Of a DNA stretch of 64,000 nt, positions 1 through 15,957 are shown piece by piece (the first letter of the stretch is position 1; the number at the start of each line of letters is the position of its first letter). The translations under genes and the position numbers were made by a program. Source of the DNA: Solirubrobacteraceae bacterium (GTDB lineage Bacteria; Actinomycetota; Thermoleophilia; Solirubrobacterales; Solirubrobacteraceae); the NCBI GenBank assembly GCA_030447275.1, contig JAUJPF010000017.1:1-64000 (forward strand). The letters run 5' to 3'. The notes beneath the pieces are model-generated. The model was given only the letters and a program-made list of their open reading frames with translations, did no database searches and had not been told where the DNA came from.

Positions 1-480
1 TTCCGCCACGTCTGGATGCTGCACCGCCGCCGCAGGACCCCGCTCGAGCGCGACCCCGCGGTCGAGCAGGTGGCCGAGCGCGTCGTCCGCGACCTCACCG
101 AGGAGTGGCTGGGCTCGGACCCGTGGTGGGACGACGCCGAGGAGGTGAGGCGCTTCGCGGCGGCGGCGGCCCGGGTCGACGCCCGCCTGCCCGGCACGGC
201 GATCACGCTCGCGGTCTTCGACCCGTGGCCCGTCGGCTTCGTCGCCCTGCGCAAGGCCGGCGCCGGCGCCGAGGTCACCGACCTCTACATCACCCCCTCG
301 CACCGGGGCCGCGGGCTGAGCGGCGCGCTGCTGCGCAGCGCCATGGCCACCGCGCGGGCGGAGGGGCTCGGCGACCTGTGGGTCGTCGCCGACGAGGACG
401 ACTGGCCCAAGGCGCTCTACGCGCGCGCGCGGCTTCGAGCCCGTGTGGCTCGAGCACCTCTTCACGCGCCTGCCGAGCGC
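1..480 (+). CDS. GNAT-family N-acetyltransferase, 5' end probably outside the window, frameshifted near 425-435
   Basis: Translation contains VTDLYITPSHRGRGLSGALLRSAMATARAEGLGDLWVVADEDDWPKALYAR, an acetyl-CoA binding motif typical of GNAT proteins. GFEPVWLEHLF continues in another frame after a (CG)n run. Confidence 0.75.
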
Positions 481-486
481 TGGGCG

Positions 487-804
487 TCAGTCCAGGCGCC
501 GGCCGCCGGCGAAGTCCGTCGCGCCGCGCAGGTAGCGCGCGAACGCGGCGTCGGCGACGATCCGCACGTCCCAGGCGTGAGGGTCGTCCGGCGCGACGGC
601 GATCGCCACGTCGGTGCACCAGCCCGTGCCCTCGTCGTAGAGCGCGACGAGCTCCTCGGCGGTGAACGCGCCGCCCAGGCGGCGGCGCAGCTCGACCTCG
701 ATCGCCCGCGTCACGCGCTCGAGCACGGGCCGCTCGATCGGCGGGGCGAGGGCGAGGCGGGTGTGCCCCGCCTCCCACTGGTCGAGCGCTGTCTCGAACG
801 GCAC
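487..804 (-). CDS. Conserved hypothetical protein, 105 aa
   Basis: Complete ORF MPFETALDQWEAGHTRLALAPPIERPVLERVTRAIEVELRRRLGG..., convergent with the GNAT gene and consistent with coding on this strand. Confidence 0.65.
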   Translation of the reverse strand: MPFETALDQWEAGHTRLALAPPIERPVLERVTRAIEVELRRRLGGAFTAEELVALYDEGTGWCTDVAIAVAPDDPHAWDVRIVADAAFARYLRGATDFAGGRRLD

Positions 805-891
805 CCCGGGCAGGCTACCCAGCCGGCGCCTCGGCGCCTCATGTCGGACCGTTTTGTGGTTTTGAGTCCCCGGCTCTACGGTTTCCGCGCA

Positions 892-3800
892 ATGAGCACG
901 GCGGCTCGATCTTCCCCGCTCGGCCCCAAGGAGCTCGCCGAGCTCGTCCGCGCGTCGAGCAACGCGATCACGGTCCTGACGCCAGAGGGCTTTCGTGACC
1001 GCGTGGAACCCGACCGCCGAGCGGCTGTACGGCTACAGCGAGGACGAGGCGCTCGGGCGCCACATCGACATGCTCATGCCTCCCGACCGATCGGCGGAGA
1101 CGCGCGAGCTCTTCAGGCGCCTCACTGCTGGCGAGACCATCGAGCGCTTCGAGACCCAGCACATGGCCAAGGACGGACGGATCGTCGACGTCTCGCTGAC
1201 CGCCTCGGTCGTCCGCGGCGAGGACGGCGCGGTCCGCGGCTTCTTCGCCAGTGCTCACGAGATCGGGCCCGAGAAGCGCTTGCGCGAGCGCCTCGAGCGC
1301 AGCGAGGCGCTGCTCGAGAGCACGCAGGAGCTCACCGCGGTGGGGAGCTGGCAGTTCTTCTTCGCCGACCGCTCCGTCGAGTGGTCCCGCGAGATGTTCC
1401 GGATCGTGGGACGGGACCCCGACCGCTTCGTTCCCTCCCCTGCCTGCCTCCGGGAGGTGCCGCACCCCGAGGACCGCGACCGCGTCCGCGCGATCATCGC
1501 GGAGGCGGTGGCCCGAACGGCGCAGCTTCGCCGTGCACGCGCGGATCGTGCGCCCGGACGGGTCGGAGCGCGTCGTCGAGGCCCGCGGCCGGGTGGTGCT
1601 CGACGACGAAGGGGAGCCGGCGTCGATCGTCGGTAGCGTCCAGGACGTCACGGACGCCGAGAGCGCCCGGCGGGCCCTGGAGGCCGCCGAGGAGCGCTTC
1701 CGCACCGCCTTCACCGAGGCGCCCGTCGGGATGGGGCTGCTCGACCTCGAGGGGCGCTACGTCGAGGTGAACGCCGCGCTGTGCAGCCTGCTCGACCGAA
1801 CGGAACGCGAGCTGGTCAGGACGATGCGCGCCGAGCTCATCCATCCCGACGACCTGGCCGAGGCGGACCGCGGACTGACCGACCTCCTCTCGGGCGCCAT
1901 TGCCGCCCACTCGGCGGAACTGCGCGCCGTCCCGGACGGGCGCGAGGTGTGGACGACGAGCCGGGTCGTCCTCGTCCGTGACGGGGACGGAACACACCGC
2001 GCCACTTCCTCTGCCAGCTGCAGGACATCACGGAGGAGCGCCGGGCGCAGGACGCACTGCGCGAGAGCGAAGCCCGGATGCGATCGATCCTCGACGCGGT
2101 CCCCGCGCTCGTGTTCATCAAGGACCTCGCCGGCAGGTACACGCTCGTCAACCAGGCGTTCGCCGAGGCCGGCGGCACGACCGTCGAGGCCGCGCTCGGC
2201 ACCAGGCCGACGGACCACATCGACCCCGTCCTGGCGGCCCGGTACATCGAGGACGATGCGCGGCTGCTCGAGCGGCTCGAGCCGGTGACCACCGAGGTCG
2301 AGATGCCCGTCCACGGCGAGCCGCGGTACTTCCGCACCACCAAGGTCCCGCTGGTCGACGAGCGCGGCCGGCCCTACGCGATCGGCGGCATCGCGGTCGA
2401 CGTCACCGAGCGCCGCCGCGAGCGCGACGCGCTGCTCGAGAGCCGAGCCCTGCTCACCGAGGCGCAGCGGATCGGCCGGGTCGGCAGCTGGACGTGGGAC
2501 CTTCGAATCGGGAGGTGGACTGGAGCGAGGAGCAGTTCCGCATCTACGGCGTGCCCGTCTCTCTCGGAGCCCGTCACCTTCGAGGCCGCCATCGATCCGG
2601 TCTTCCCGGACGAGCAGGAGGGTCTGCGGACCGCCGTGCGCAAGGCGGTCGCCGAGGGCGGCTCGTTCTCGCTCACCTACCGGATAACGCGGCCGGACGG
2701 CTCGGTCCGCACCGTCCGGTCGCGCGGCGAGGTCGTCACGGACCGCCCCGGTGAGCCCGCGCGCATGATCGGCACCACCCAGGACGTGACCCGCGAGGTC
2801 GAGCGCGAGGCGGCGATCCGCCAGCTGGCGCGCCGCAACGAGGTCGTGCTCGAGTCGGTCGGCGAGGGCATCTGCGGCATCGACCGCGACGGGCGCACGA
2901 CCTTCGCGAACGCCGCCGCGACGCGGCTGCTCGGCTGGTCGGAGCACGACCTGATCGGCACGGACCTCCACGAGGCCGTCTACCACTCCGGACGGACGGG
3001 CGATCGCGCGGCCGCGCGCGGGATCGGCGATGCTCGAGACCGCGCGCGACGGGAACGAGCGGCGGATCGCCCGGGAGGTCGTCTGCCGCCGGGACGGAAC
3101 CGCGGTCCCCGTCGAGCTCAACTGCCACCCGACCTACGAGGACGGCGTGCTCACGGGTGCGGTGATCTCCTTCCGCGACGTCAGCGAGCGCGAGGCGGCG
3201 CACCGGGAGCTCGAAGACATGCTGGGCGCGCTCCGCGCCGCCGACGAGGAGCGGCGCCGGCTGCTCGCCCATCTCGTGACGGCGCAGGAGGACGAGCGGC
3301 GGCGGATCGCCGCCGACATCCACGACGACTCGGTGCAGGCGATGAGCGCCGTCGCGCTGGAGCTCGAGGCGGTCCGCGCGCGCCTGCCCGCGGGCGAGCG
3401 CCGGCTGGCAGCGCTCGACCGGCTCCGTGACTCCGTGGCGCAGGCGGTCCGACGCCTGCGCATGCTCCTGTTCGAGCTCGCGCCGCCGGAGCTCGAGCAG
3501 GGAGGCCTCGCGTCGGCTCTCGACGTGCTCCTGTTGCAGCTCGGCCGCGAGGCGGGTGTCGAGCACGAGCTCTCCGGAAAGCTCACCACCGAGCCGTCGG
3601 CCGACTGCCGGCTCGTCGTCTACCGCATCGCCCAGGAGGCGATCGCGAACATCCGCAAGCACGCACGGGCGACGCGGGTGCGAGTGCACCTGGAGGCCGA
3701 GGACGACGGGGTGCTGCTGCGGATCTCCGACGACGGCGTCGGCTTCGACACCGCCGCCTCCGCGAGGGGACCGGGTCACTTCGGGATCGTCTCGATGGTC

Positions 3801-3893
3801 CACCGCGCCCAGCTTGCGGGAGGCACCTTCTCCGTCAGCTCGCGCCCCGGAGCCGGCACGACGGTCACCGCGTGGATCCCCGAGCCGCGATGA
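892..3893 (+). CDS. Multi-PAS sensor histidine kinase (HisKA_3/NarX-DegS type), broken by about five apparent frameshifts
   Basis: Frames join as MSTAARSSPLGPKELAELVRASSNAITVLTPEG / WNPTAERLYGYSEDEALGRHIDMLMPPDR / several PAS-PAC repeats / EDERRRIAADIHDDSVQAMSAVALELEAVRARL / IAQEAIANIRKHARATRVRVHLE / GHFGIVSMVHRAQLAGGTFSVSSRPGAGTTVTAWIPEPR. Breaks near 990, 1510, 2005, 2520 and 3010. Confidence 0.85.
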
Positions 3894-4516
3894 GCGCCCG
3901 CGCCCAGGTCAGCGTCCTCGTCGCGGACGACCATCCCCTCTACCGGGACGCGGTCGCCAACGCGGTCCGGATGAGCGCCGAGCTCGCCCTGGTGGCGGAG
4001 GAGAGCACGGGGCGCGCGGCGCTCGAAGCCATCGTCGGGCTCGAGCCTGACGTGGCGGTGCTCGATGTCCGCATGGCGGACTTCGGCGGCGTCGAAGTCG
4101 CCGCCGAGGTCGCTCAGCGGAAGCTACGGACGCGGATCGTGCTCCTGAGCGCCTATCCGCAGGCCGGCCTGCTCGACCGCAGGACGGAGCTGCGGTCCAC
4201 CCTTTCCGGCTACCTGACGAAGGATGCGAGCGGCGTCTCCATCCGAGCGGCGATCCTGGCCGCCGCGCGGGGGGAGCGGCTCGCCGGCCGCGCCCCGGCG
4301 GGGGAGGGCGCCGGCGGGGGCAGCGGCCTCTCGGCACGGGAGCTCGAGGTCCTCGCCCTCACCGCCAACGGCGCCTCCGCCCCCGAGATCGCCGCGGAGC
4401 TCTTCCTCAGCCCGACCACGGTCAAGACGCACCTGCAGCACGCCTACGCGAAGCTCGGCGTCGCCGACCGGGCCGCCGCCGTGGCCGAGGGCATGCGGCG
4501 GGGTCTGCTCGACTGA
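3890..4516 (+). CDS. NarL/LuxR-family response regulator
   Basis: REC domain VSVLVADDHPLYRDAVANAV...VAVLDVRMADFGG, then LuxR HTH LSARELEVLALTANGASAPEIAAELFLSPTTVKTHLQHAYAKLGVADRAAAVAEGMRRGLLD. Start overlaps the kinase stop (ATGA). Confidence 0.93.
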   Translation: MSARAQVSVLVADDHPLYRDAVANAVRMSAELALVAEESTGRAALEAIVGLEPDVAVLDVRMADFGGVEVAAEVAQRKLRTRIVLLSAYPQAGLLDRRTELRSTLSGYLTKDASGVSIRAAILAAARGERLAGRAPAGEGAGGGSGLSARELEVLALTANGASAPEIAAELFLSPTTVKTHLQHAYAKLGVADRAAAVAEGMRRGLLD

Positions 4517-4580
4517 CCCGCACAAGATCCTCCGATCGGAGGATGCCGGAATCCGGTTCGATGCCGAGACTGGACCGCGC

Positions 4581-6227
4581 ATGGGCCCGATCATCGAGCG
4601 TCAGGGTGCCGCCTCTCGGACCGTCGCCGACCTGCCGCGCCACGACGCGCTCACGGGGCTGCTCAACCACCGCGAGTTCCACCTCGCGATCGACACCGAG
4701 GTCGAGCGCGGGCCGGGCTCACCGTTCGCGGTGGTCCTGCTCGATCTCGACGGGTTCCGGGCGCTCAACGACCGGCAGGGCCATGCTGCGGGGGACGCCT
4801 TGCTCCACCGGGTGGCGGCGACGCTGGCGAGGACCTGCCGCCGGTCCGACGTCAAGGCGCGAACCGGCGGCGACGAGTTCGGGCTCGTCCTGCCTGAAGT
4901 GGACGGCGACCGGGCCGAGGCCGTATGCCGCGACATCGTCCGGGCGATCTCCGCGCTCGACCCGGGGATCGGCGTGAGCTACGGCCTGGCGTCGGCGCCG
5001 CACGACGGCAGGACGCGCGAAGACCTCCTCCTCCACGCCGACATCGCCCTGTACGCCAGCAAGCGCTTCGAAGGCGAGTCCGAGCTGCATCCCGCGCCCG
5101 GGAGCCGAGCCCGCGCGGCCAAGCGCGCCCAGGAGCAGGGCGTCCGCGCCCAGCTCGCGTCCTATGCGGCGGACATCCGCAACACCTACGCGCGAGAGCT
5201 CAAGCGCTCGCAGGAGCTGCGCGACAGCTACATCGCGACGGTCCACACGCTTGCAGCGGCGGTCGAGGCCAAGGACGACAACACCGGTGGCCACATCCAC
5301 CGCGTGCACGACCTCGGCCTGCTGCTCGCGGCCGCGGTGGCGCCACACGAGGTCAATGACCCCCAGATGGCCTACGGGTTCCTGCTCCACGACATCGGCA
5401 AGCTCTCGGTCCCCGACGCGGTGCTCGCGAAGCCGGGCAAGCTCGACGAGGATGAGTGGAGGGAGATCCGCCGTCACCCCGACGAGGGCGTCCGCATCCT
5501 CTCGACGGTGCCGTTCCTGGACCGGGCGCTCGATGTCGTCCGCCACCATCACGAGCGGTGGGACGGCGGCGGCTATCCCCATGGGCTCCGCGGCGACGCG
5601 ATCCCGCAGTGGGCCCGCATCTTCGCCGTCGTCGACACCGCTGATGCGATCCTGAGCGACCGTCCCTACCGGCGCGGGCGACCTCTGGAGGTGGCCGTTC
5701 AGATCATCCTCGAGGAGTCGGGCCGGCAGTTCGACCCGGTGGTGGCGGAGGCCTTCGCCGCACTCGACCCGGACGAGCTCCGGCGCGTCTGGTCGCACCA
5801 CGGCCAGGCCGACGGGCCACCCGCCCGCGTGACACCCGCCGGAGCGCCGGCGACCGTCCTGATCGCCGACGACGACGAAGGCATCCGATCGCTGATCCGG
5901 GTGACCCTCGACACGGGCCGCTTCCGGATCGCCGAGGCCGAGGACGGCGAGGCCGCGCTCGCGGAGGCGCGCCGTCTCCGGCCCGCGCTGATCTTCCTCG
6001 ACTGGCGCATGCCGGGCCGGTCGGGGATCGAGGTGTGCCGGGCGCTGCGCGCAGATCCGACAACCGCCAGGACGCGCATCGTGATGGTCACCGCCCGCAG
6101 CAGCCCGGCCGACCGCGAGGCCGTCCTGCGGGCCGGCGCGGACGACTTCATCGCGAAGCCGTTCTCCCCGGTGGCGCTCCTCGAGAAGGTGGCCGAGGTG
6201 CTCGGTCCCGAGGCGCTCTCGGCGTGA
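4581..6227 (+). CDS. GGDEF - HD-GYP - REC (receiver) fusion protein
   Basis: DALTGLLNHREF...RRSDVKARTGGDEFGLV (GGDEF with RxxD I-site spacing), LHDIGKLSVPD...HHERWDGGGYPHGLRGD (HD-GYP), VLIADDDEGIRSLIRVTLD...LIFLDWRMPGRSG...IAKPFSPVALLEKV (REC). One intact frame. Confidence 0.92.
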   Translation: MGPIIERQGAASRTVADLPRHDALTGLLNHREFHLAIDTEVERGPGSPFAVVLLDLDGFRALNDRQGHAAGDALLHRVAATLARTCRRSDVKARTGGDEFGLVLPEVDGDRAEAVCRDIVRAISALDPGIGVSYGLASAPHDGRTREDLLLHADIALYASKRFEGESELHPAPGSRARAAKRAQEQGVRAQLASYAADIRNTYARELKRSQELRDSYIATVHTLAAAVEAKDDNTGGHIHRVHDLGLLLAAAVAPHEVNDPQMAYGFLLHDIGKLSVPDAVLAKPGKLDEDEWREIRRHPDEGVRILSTVPFLDRALDVVRHHHERWDGGGYPHGLRGDAIPQWARIFAVVDTADAILSDRPYRRGRPLEVAVQIILEESGRQFDPVVAEAFAALDPDELRRVWSHHGQADGPPARVTPAGAPATVLIADDDEGIRSLIRVTLDTGRFRIAEAEDGEAALAEARRLRPALIFLDWRMPGRSGIEVCRALRADPTTARTRIVMVTARSSPADREAVLRAGADDFIAKPFSPVALLEKVAEVLGPEALSA

Positions 6228-6925
6228 CCACCGCAACGGACGCCGTCTGGGCGCTCTCCGCGGCGGCCGGTCTCCCGCTGGGCGCCTACCGGCCCGAGTT
6301 CGTGCTGCAGCAGGTGGGGCGCGCGCTCGAAGCGGAGGGGGTCGGGAGCAGCCTCGAGCTCGCGCGGCGCCTCCGCGCCGACGCAGGGGCGCGCGGGCGG
6401 TTCCGCCGGTCGATCGCCATCTCGGTATCCGGGATGTTCCGCGACCCCGAGCAGTTCCACCTCCTCGAGCACACGATCCTGCCGGAGCTCCTGGCCTCGC
6501 CCGGCCGGCTGGCGGTGTGGTCGGCGGGCTGCGCGGACGGGACGGAGCTCTTCAGCGTCGCGGCGCTGCTCGCCCGCGCGGGGGCCCTCGAAGGGGCCAT
6601 GCTGCTGGGCAGCGACCTGCTGGCCGAGAACGTCGAACTGGCGCGCACCGGTGCGCGGACGAGCCCGGCGGCGCGCGGGCGAATGGTCTTCGAGCAGCGC
6701 GACCTCACCGACGGCACCACACCCCCCGGGCGCTGGCGGCTGATCCTCTGCCGCAACGTCGCGATCTATCTCGAGGCGGAGGCGCGGCGCGCGCTGCACC
6801 AGCGCCTCGCATCCGCCCTGGCTCCCGGCGGGGTCCTCATGCTCGGCCGCAGCGAGGCCCTGGCCGGCGCGTCGAAGCTCGGCCTCGTGCGCATGGCGCC
6901 CCACGCATACCGGCGCCCGGCATGA
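6224..6925 (+). CDS. CheR-like SAM-dependent methyltransferase, GTG start overlapping the upstream stop
   Basis: [53 protein letters not shown]...LILCRNVAIYLEAEARRALHQRLASALAPGGVLMLGRSEAL, matching the CheR catalytic domain pattern. Confidence 0.85.
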   Translation: MTTATDAVWALSAAAGLPLGAYRPEFVLQQVGRALEAEGVGSSLELARRLRADAGARGRFRRSIAISVSGMFRDPEQFHLLEHTILPELLASPGRLAVWSAGCADGTELFSVAALLARAGALEGAMLLGSDLLAENVELARTGARTSPAARGRMVFEQRDLTDGTTPPGRWRLILCRNVAIYLEAEARRALHQRLASALAPGGVLMLGRSEALAGASKLGLVRMAPHAYRRPA

Positions 6926-9357
6926 GCGGCGGCCTCGTCGGACGGGTGGTCGCCGCGGCGATCGCCAGCGCGGCGATCGTGGCGGCCATCCTCCTGGCGC
7001 TCGTGCTCTCGACGCAGGATCTGCGCGAGGACTCGGCCGACGCCGCCCGCTCCCAGGACGTCGTCGTGTCGCCAGCGCCGCCGAGCGCTACCTGATCGAC
7101 GTCGAGACCGGCGCCCGCGGCTTCGTCATCACGGGCGGGAGCCCTTCCTCGACCCTGGCGCACCGGCCGCAGCGCGTTCCGCCGCGCCGCGGACGACCTC
7201 GTCGACCTGGTCGCGGGGGACCCGCAGCAGACCGCCTCGGCGCTCGAGATCCGGCGCCTCGGCGACGAGTACGTCGACGCGTTCTCCCCCCGGCAGGTCG
7301 AGCGGGCGCGCACGGATCGCGCCGCGGCCGCGCGGATCGTGGCGTCGGGGGAGGGCAAGCGACGCGTCGACGCGCTGCGGCGCATCTTCGATCGGGTCAT
7401 CGACCGGGAGACCGCCCGGTCCCTGGCGCGGCGCGGCGACGCGGTGGCCGCGTCACGGCGCGCGACCGCGCTCGGCATCGCCGGCATCGCGGGCTCGATC
7501 GTGCTGTTCGCGCTCTTCGTCGCCTACCTCGCCCGCTACGTCGCGGCGCCGATCCGGCAGGCGGCCGCGGCAGCCGGGCGGTTGCAGGCGGGCGACCTCT
7601 CCGTCCGGCTTCCCGCTTCCGGAGAGCACGAGGTGGGCCGGCTCGGCCGCGCCTTCAACGCCATGGCCGCCGCGCTGCAGGAGAGCACGGACGAGCTCGA
7701 GAGCCAGAACACCGAGCTGGCCCTCCAGGCGACGGAGCTCGAGGGCAATCAGCAGGAGCTGGCGGACGCCAACGACGAGCTGCGCGCCCAGCGCGACGAG
7801 CTCGAGCGCACGAGCGCCGAGCTGGGGGCCGAGAAGCGCCGGATCGAGGCGTTCCACGCCTTCGGCGAGCGGCTGGCCTCGCGCGCCGACTTCGAGACCA
7901 CGGTGCGGGCGGCGCTCGACGGGCTCGCGGACTCCGGGCATGCGCCCGTGGCGACGCTCCACGCGCCGGGCGACGCGGGATGGGAGCTGGCCGCTGCCCG
8001 GGGAGCGACCGCCGAGCACCTGACGCGGTCGGTGCGTCCGGGCGAGGGTCTCGGAGGCCGGGCACTGGCCGACCGCCGGCCGTTGCTGGTCACCCACGAG
8101 ACGGCCACCCTGCGGGCCCGGACCCTCTCGGGCGACATCGGCGTCTGCCAGGAGCTCCACCTGCCGCTCGTCCACGGCGAGGAGGTCGTGGGGCTGGTGG
8201 GCCTCGGCTGGCTCACGACGGAGACGGTCGGTCCCGAGCAGCTGGCGACCATCCAGCGGATGGGCGACCAGGCGGCGGTGGCGCTGTCGAACGCCCTGGC
8301 CGGCGAGGAGACCCGCCGCCTGGGCGCGCTCAACCGGATCGTCCTCGACGCGGCGCGCGACGCGATCGTGCTCGTGGACGGCGGGCGGGTGAAGCTCGCC
8401 AACGTCCCCGCCGATCGACTCTCGCGGGACGTCCTCGGTGCCGGCATCGCGGAGGCGGGCGCCCGGCTGGGCGACATCGGGGAGCTCGTGGCCGACCGGG
8501 AGGCCTGCCGAGCGGCTCTCGCCCGCATCGCCGCAGATCCTCCCGAGGAGACGGCCGACACGCTGCAGCTCGCCGACTCGGACCGCACGTTCGCGGTCTT
8601 CACCGCCCCCGCGCGCGATCACGACGGGGCGCCGCTCGGGCGCATCGTGGTCATCCGCGAGGTCACTGCCGAGCGGCAGGCCGAGCAGCTGAAGTCAGAC
8701 CTCATGGCGACGGTCTCCCACGAGCTTCGCACGCCACTGGCGAGCGTCATCGGCTTCGCTGAGCTGATGCTCACGCGCGATCTCGACCCCGAGACGCGAA
8801 CTGAGCACCTGCAGCGCATCCACGCCGAGGGCCGGCGCCTCTCGGCGCTCATCGACGACTTCCTCGACCTCCAGAGGCTCGAGCGCAGCGGCTTGGCGGA
8901 GAGCGCCGAGCCGGTGCTGCTGGCCGAGGTGCTCGACCAGGAGGTTCGCCTGTTCAGTGCTCAGAGCGACGTGCATGCGATCGAGCTGACCGTCGCTGAA
9001 GCGGACCTGCGCGTGCTGGTCGATCGCGACCGCCTCGCTCAGGTGGTGGCCAACCTCATCTCGAACGCGATCAAGTACTCGCCGCAGGGCGGTCGGGTCG
9101 CCGTCGCCGCCGGTCGGGGGGGCGACCGCGTGGCGGTCTCGGTCACGGACGAGGGGATCGGCATCCCCGCCGATCAGCGCGACCGGATGTTCAGCCGCTT
9201 CTTCCGGGTCGACAGCTCGGACACGCGCCGCATCGGCGGCACTGGGCTCGGCCTCGCGCTGGTTCGCGAGATCGTCGAGGCGTACGGCGGCGAAGTCGGC
9301 TTCGACTCGGTCGAGGGGCAGGGCTCGCGCTTCTGGTTCGCCCTGCCGGCCGCCTGA
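6922..9357 (+). CDS. CHASE3-like - HAMP - GAF - (PAS) - HisKA - HATPase hybrid sensor kinase, frameshifted near 7065-7150
   Basis: MSGGLVGRVVAAAIASAAIVAAILLAL (TM), ...YLIDVETGARGFVITG (CHASE3-like), HAMP YVAAPIRQAAAAAGRLQAGDLSVRLP, GAF, MATVSHELRTPLASVIGFAELML (H-box), NLISNAIKYSPQGG and GTGLGLALVREIVEAYGG (N/G boxes). Confidence 0.88.
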
Positions 9358-9562
9358 CTACTTCGGCAGGCCCTCGACCACGTAGCCGCGCTCGCCCGCC
9401 TTGACCATGCCGAGGCGGCGCGCCGCACCAGCGCTCGAGGGCCGACGGGCGGCGCAGCCGGCGCTCGCGGGCGCAGCTCCTGGTGCGCTCGCGCAGCTCG
9501 GCGGCCTGGGCGCGCCGCTCCTTGGCTTCGCCGTAGGTGGTGATCCAGGAGTGCGCCGGCCC

Positions 9563-9565
<3 letters not shown>
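9358..9565 (-). pseudogene. 3' fragment of an FtsB/DivIC-like gene; the 5' part reappears at about 13434-13790
   Basis: Minus strand ends RRLGMVKAGERGYVVEGLPK*. The sequence ggtggtgatccaggag...gccggcccga also occurs at 13613-13638, after which the full N-terminus continues. Confidence 0.7.
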
Positions 9566-13433
<3,868 letters not shown>

Positions 13434-13434
<1 letters not shown>

Positions 13435-13790
13435 GCCTTGACCATGCCGAGGCAGCGGCGCGCCTCGCGCGCTCGGGCGCCGACGGCCGGCGGCGCGCAG
13501 CGAATGGCGCGCTCGCGGCTGACTCACCGCGGCAGCTCCCGCTGGCGGCTGTCTGCGCTCGCGCAGCTCGGCGACCTGCGCGCGGCGCTCCTTGCGCGGC
13601 CGGCCGTAGGTGGTGATCCAGGAGGAGCCGGCCCGATGTAGAGGTAGAGGACGAACGCCAGCACGCAGAGGGGTGGTCGCCGCGGCGATGCGGCCGATCC
13701 GGTCCCACCGGATGCGGGCGGAAAGGACGGCGGGCGGCGGGCGGCGGAGCGGGCAGCGGCCATGCTCGGGAGCCCTTCTCTTCGTTCGAC
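13434..13790 (-). CDS. FtsB/DivIC-like septum formation initiator, frameshifted and lacking its true 3' end
   Basis: Minus strand RWDRIGRIAAATTPLCVLAFVLYLYIGPA..SWITTYG..: short protein with one TM segment followed by a coiled coil. Position next to eno is the usual ftsB context. Confidence 0.6.
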
Positions 13791-13851
13791 GCCCGCCCGC
13801 CCCTTCCTGCGAACGAGCATGCGGCGCATCTTCGATCGGGCCCGCGAACCC

Positions 13852-15124
<1,273 letters not shown>

Positions 15125-15130
15125 CGTCGT

Positions 15131-15955
15131 TCACCTGGCTGGGAGCTCGCCGAGCCGCGCCTGCGCCGGGCGTAGCGCCTCGTAGCCCAGCTGGGACTCG
15201 GGGCGCAGATCGTTCCAGTCGGCGCCGTCGCGTGCGGCGAGGTCGGCGCGCCGACTGCACGCGCCCGCGGAACCGCTCGCCGCCCGCAGCGCGAGCTCGG
15301 GGTCGACCTTGAGCTTGCGCGCGACGTTGACCGCGGCGAACAGGACGTCGCCGACCTCGTGGAAGCGCTCCTCGCGCCGACTGCGCTTCGCGCAATTCGG
15401 CGAGCTCCCCGCCGCGACGGCCCTCGTAGGGGACGTCCGTCGAAGTCGAAGCCGGTGGAGGCTTGGCGCGGCGCTGCACCTTGCGCGCAGCAGCGGGCCG
15501 GGGAGGTTCTCGGGGACCTCGCCGAAGATCCCGGCTCGCGGCCGGCCTCCGTCGCCTTGATCGCGTCCCAGTTGCGCAGGACGTCGCCTCGACCTCCTCG
15601 TGTCGGCGCCGTCCTCGACGACGGAGTCGAACACGTGCGGGTGGCGGCGGATGAGCTTCTGACGGCAGTGCTCGGCGACCTCGGCGAGCGAGCCTGCGTG
15701 CCGCGCTCCTCGAGCAGCAGCGCGAGGAAGTGGACCTGGAAGAGGACGTCGCCGAGCTCGTCGAGCAGCTTGGCGTCGTCGCCGCGGTGGGCGGCGGCCG
15801 GCCAGCTCGTAGGCCTCCTCGACGGTGTGGGGGACGATCGAGCGCTCGTCCTGCTCGCGGTCCCACGGGCACTCGGTCGCGCAGGCGGCGCGTCAGCTCG
15901 TCCAGGCGGCCGACGGCGGCCGCGGCGCTCTCGGTCGGCTGCCGCTCGCGCGGAT
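15131..15955 (-). CDS. mazG: MazG family nucleotide pyrophosphohydrolase, frameshifted
   Basis: Pieces LDELTRRLRD..., HEVGDVLFAAVNVARKLKVDPELALRAASERFRGRV (split over frames) and HPHVFDSVVEDGADT match MazG C-terminal motifs. Lies between eno and a PPIase gene. Confidence 0.7.
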
Positions 15956-15957
15956 GA

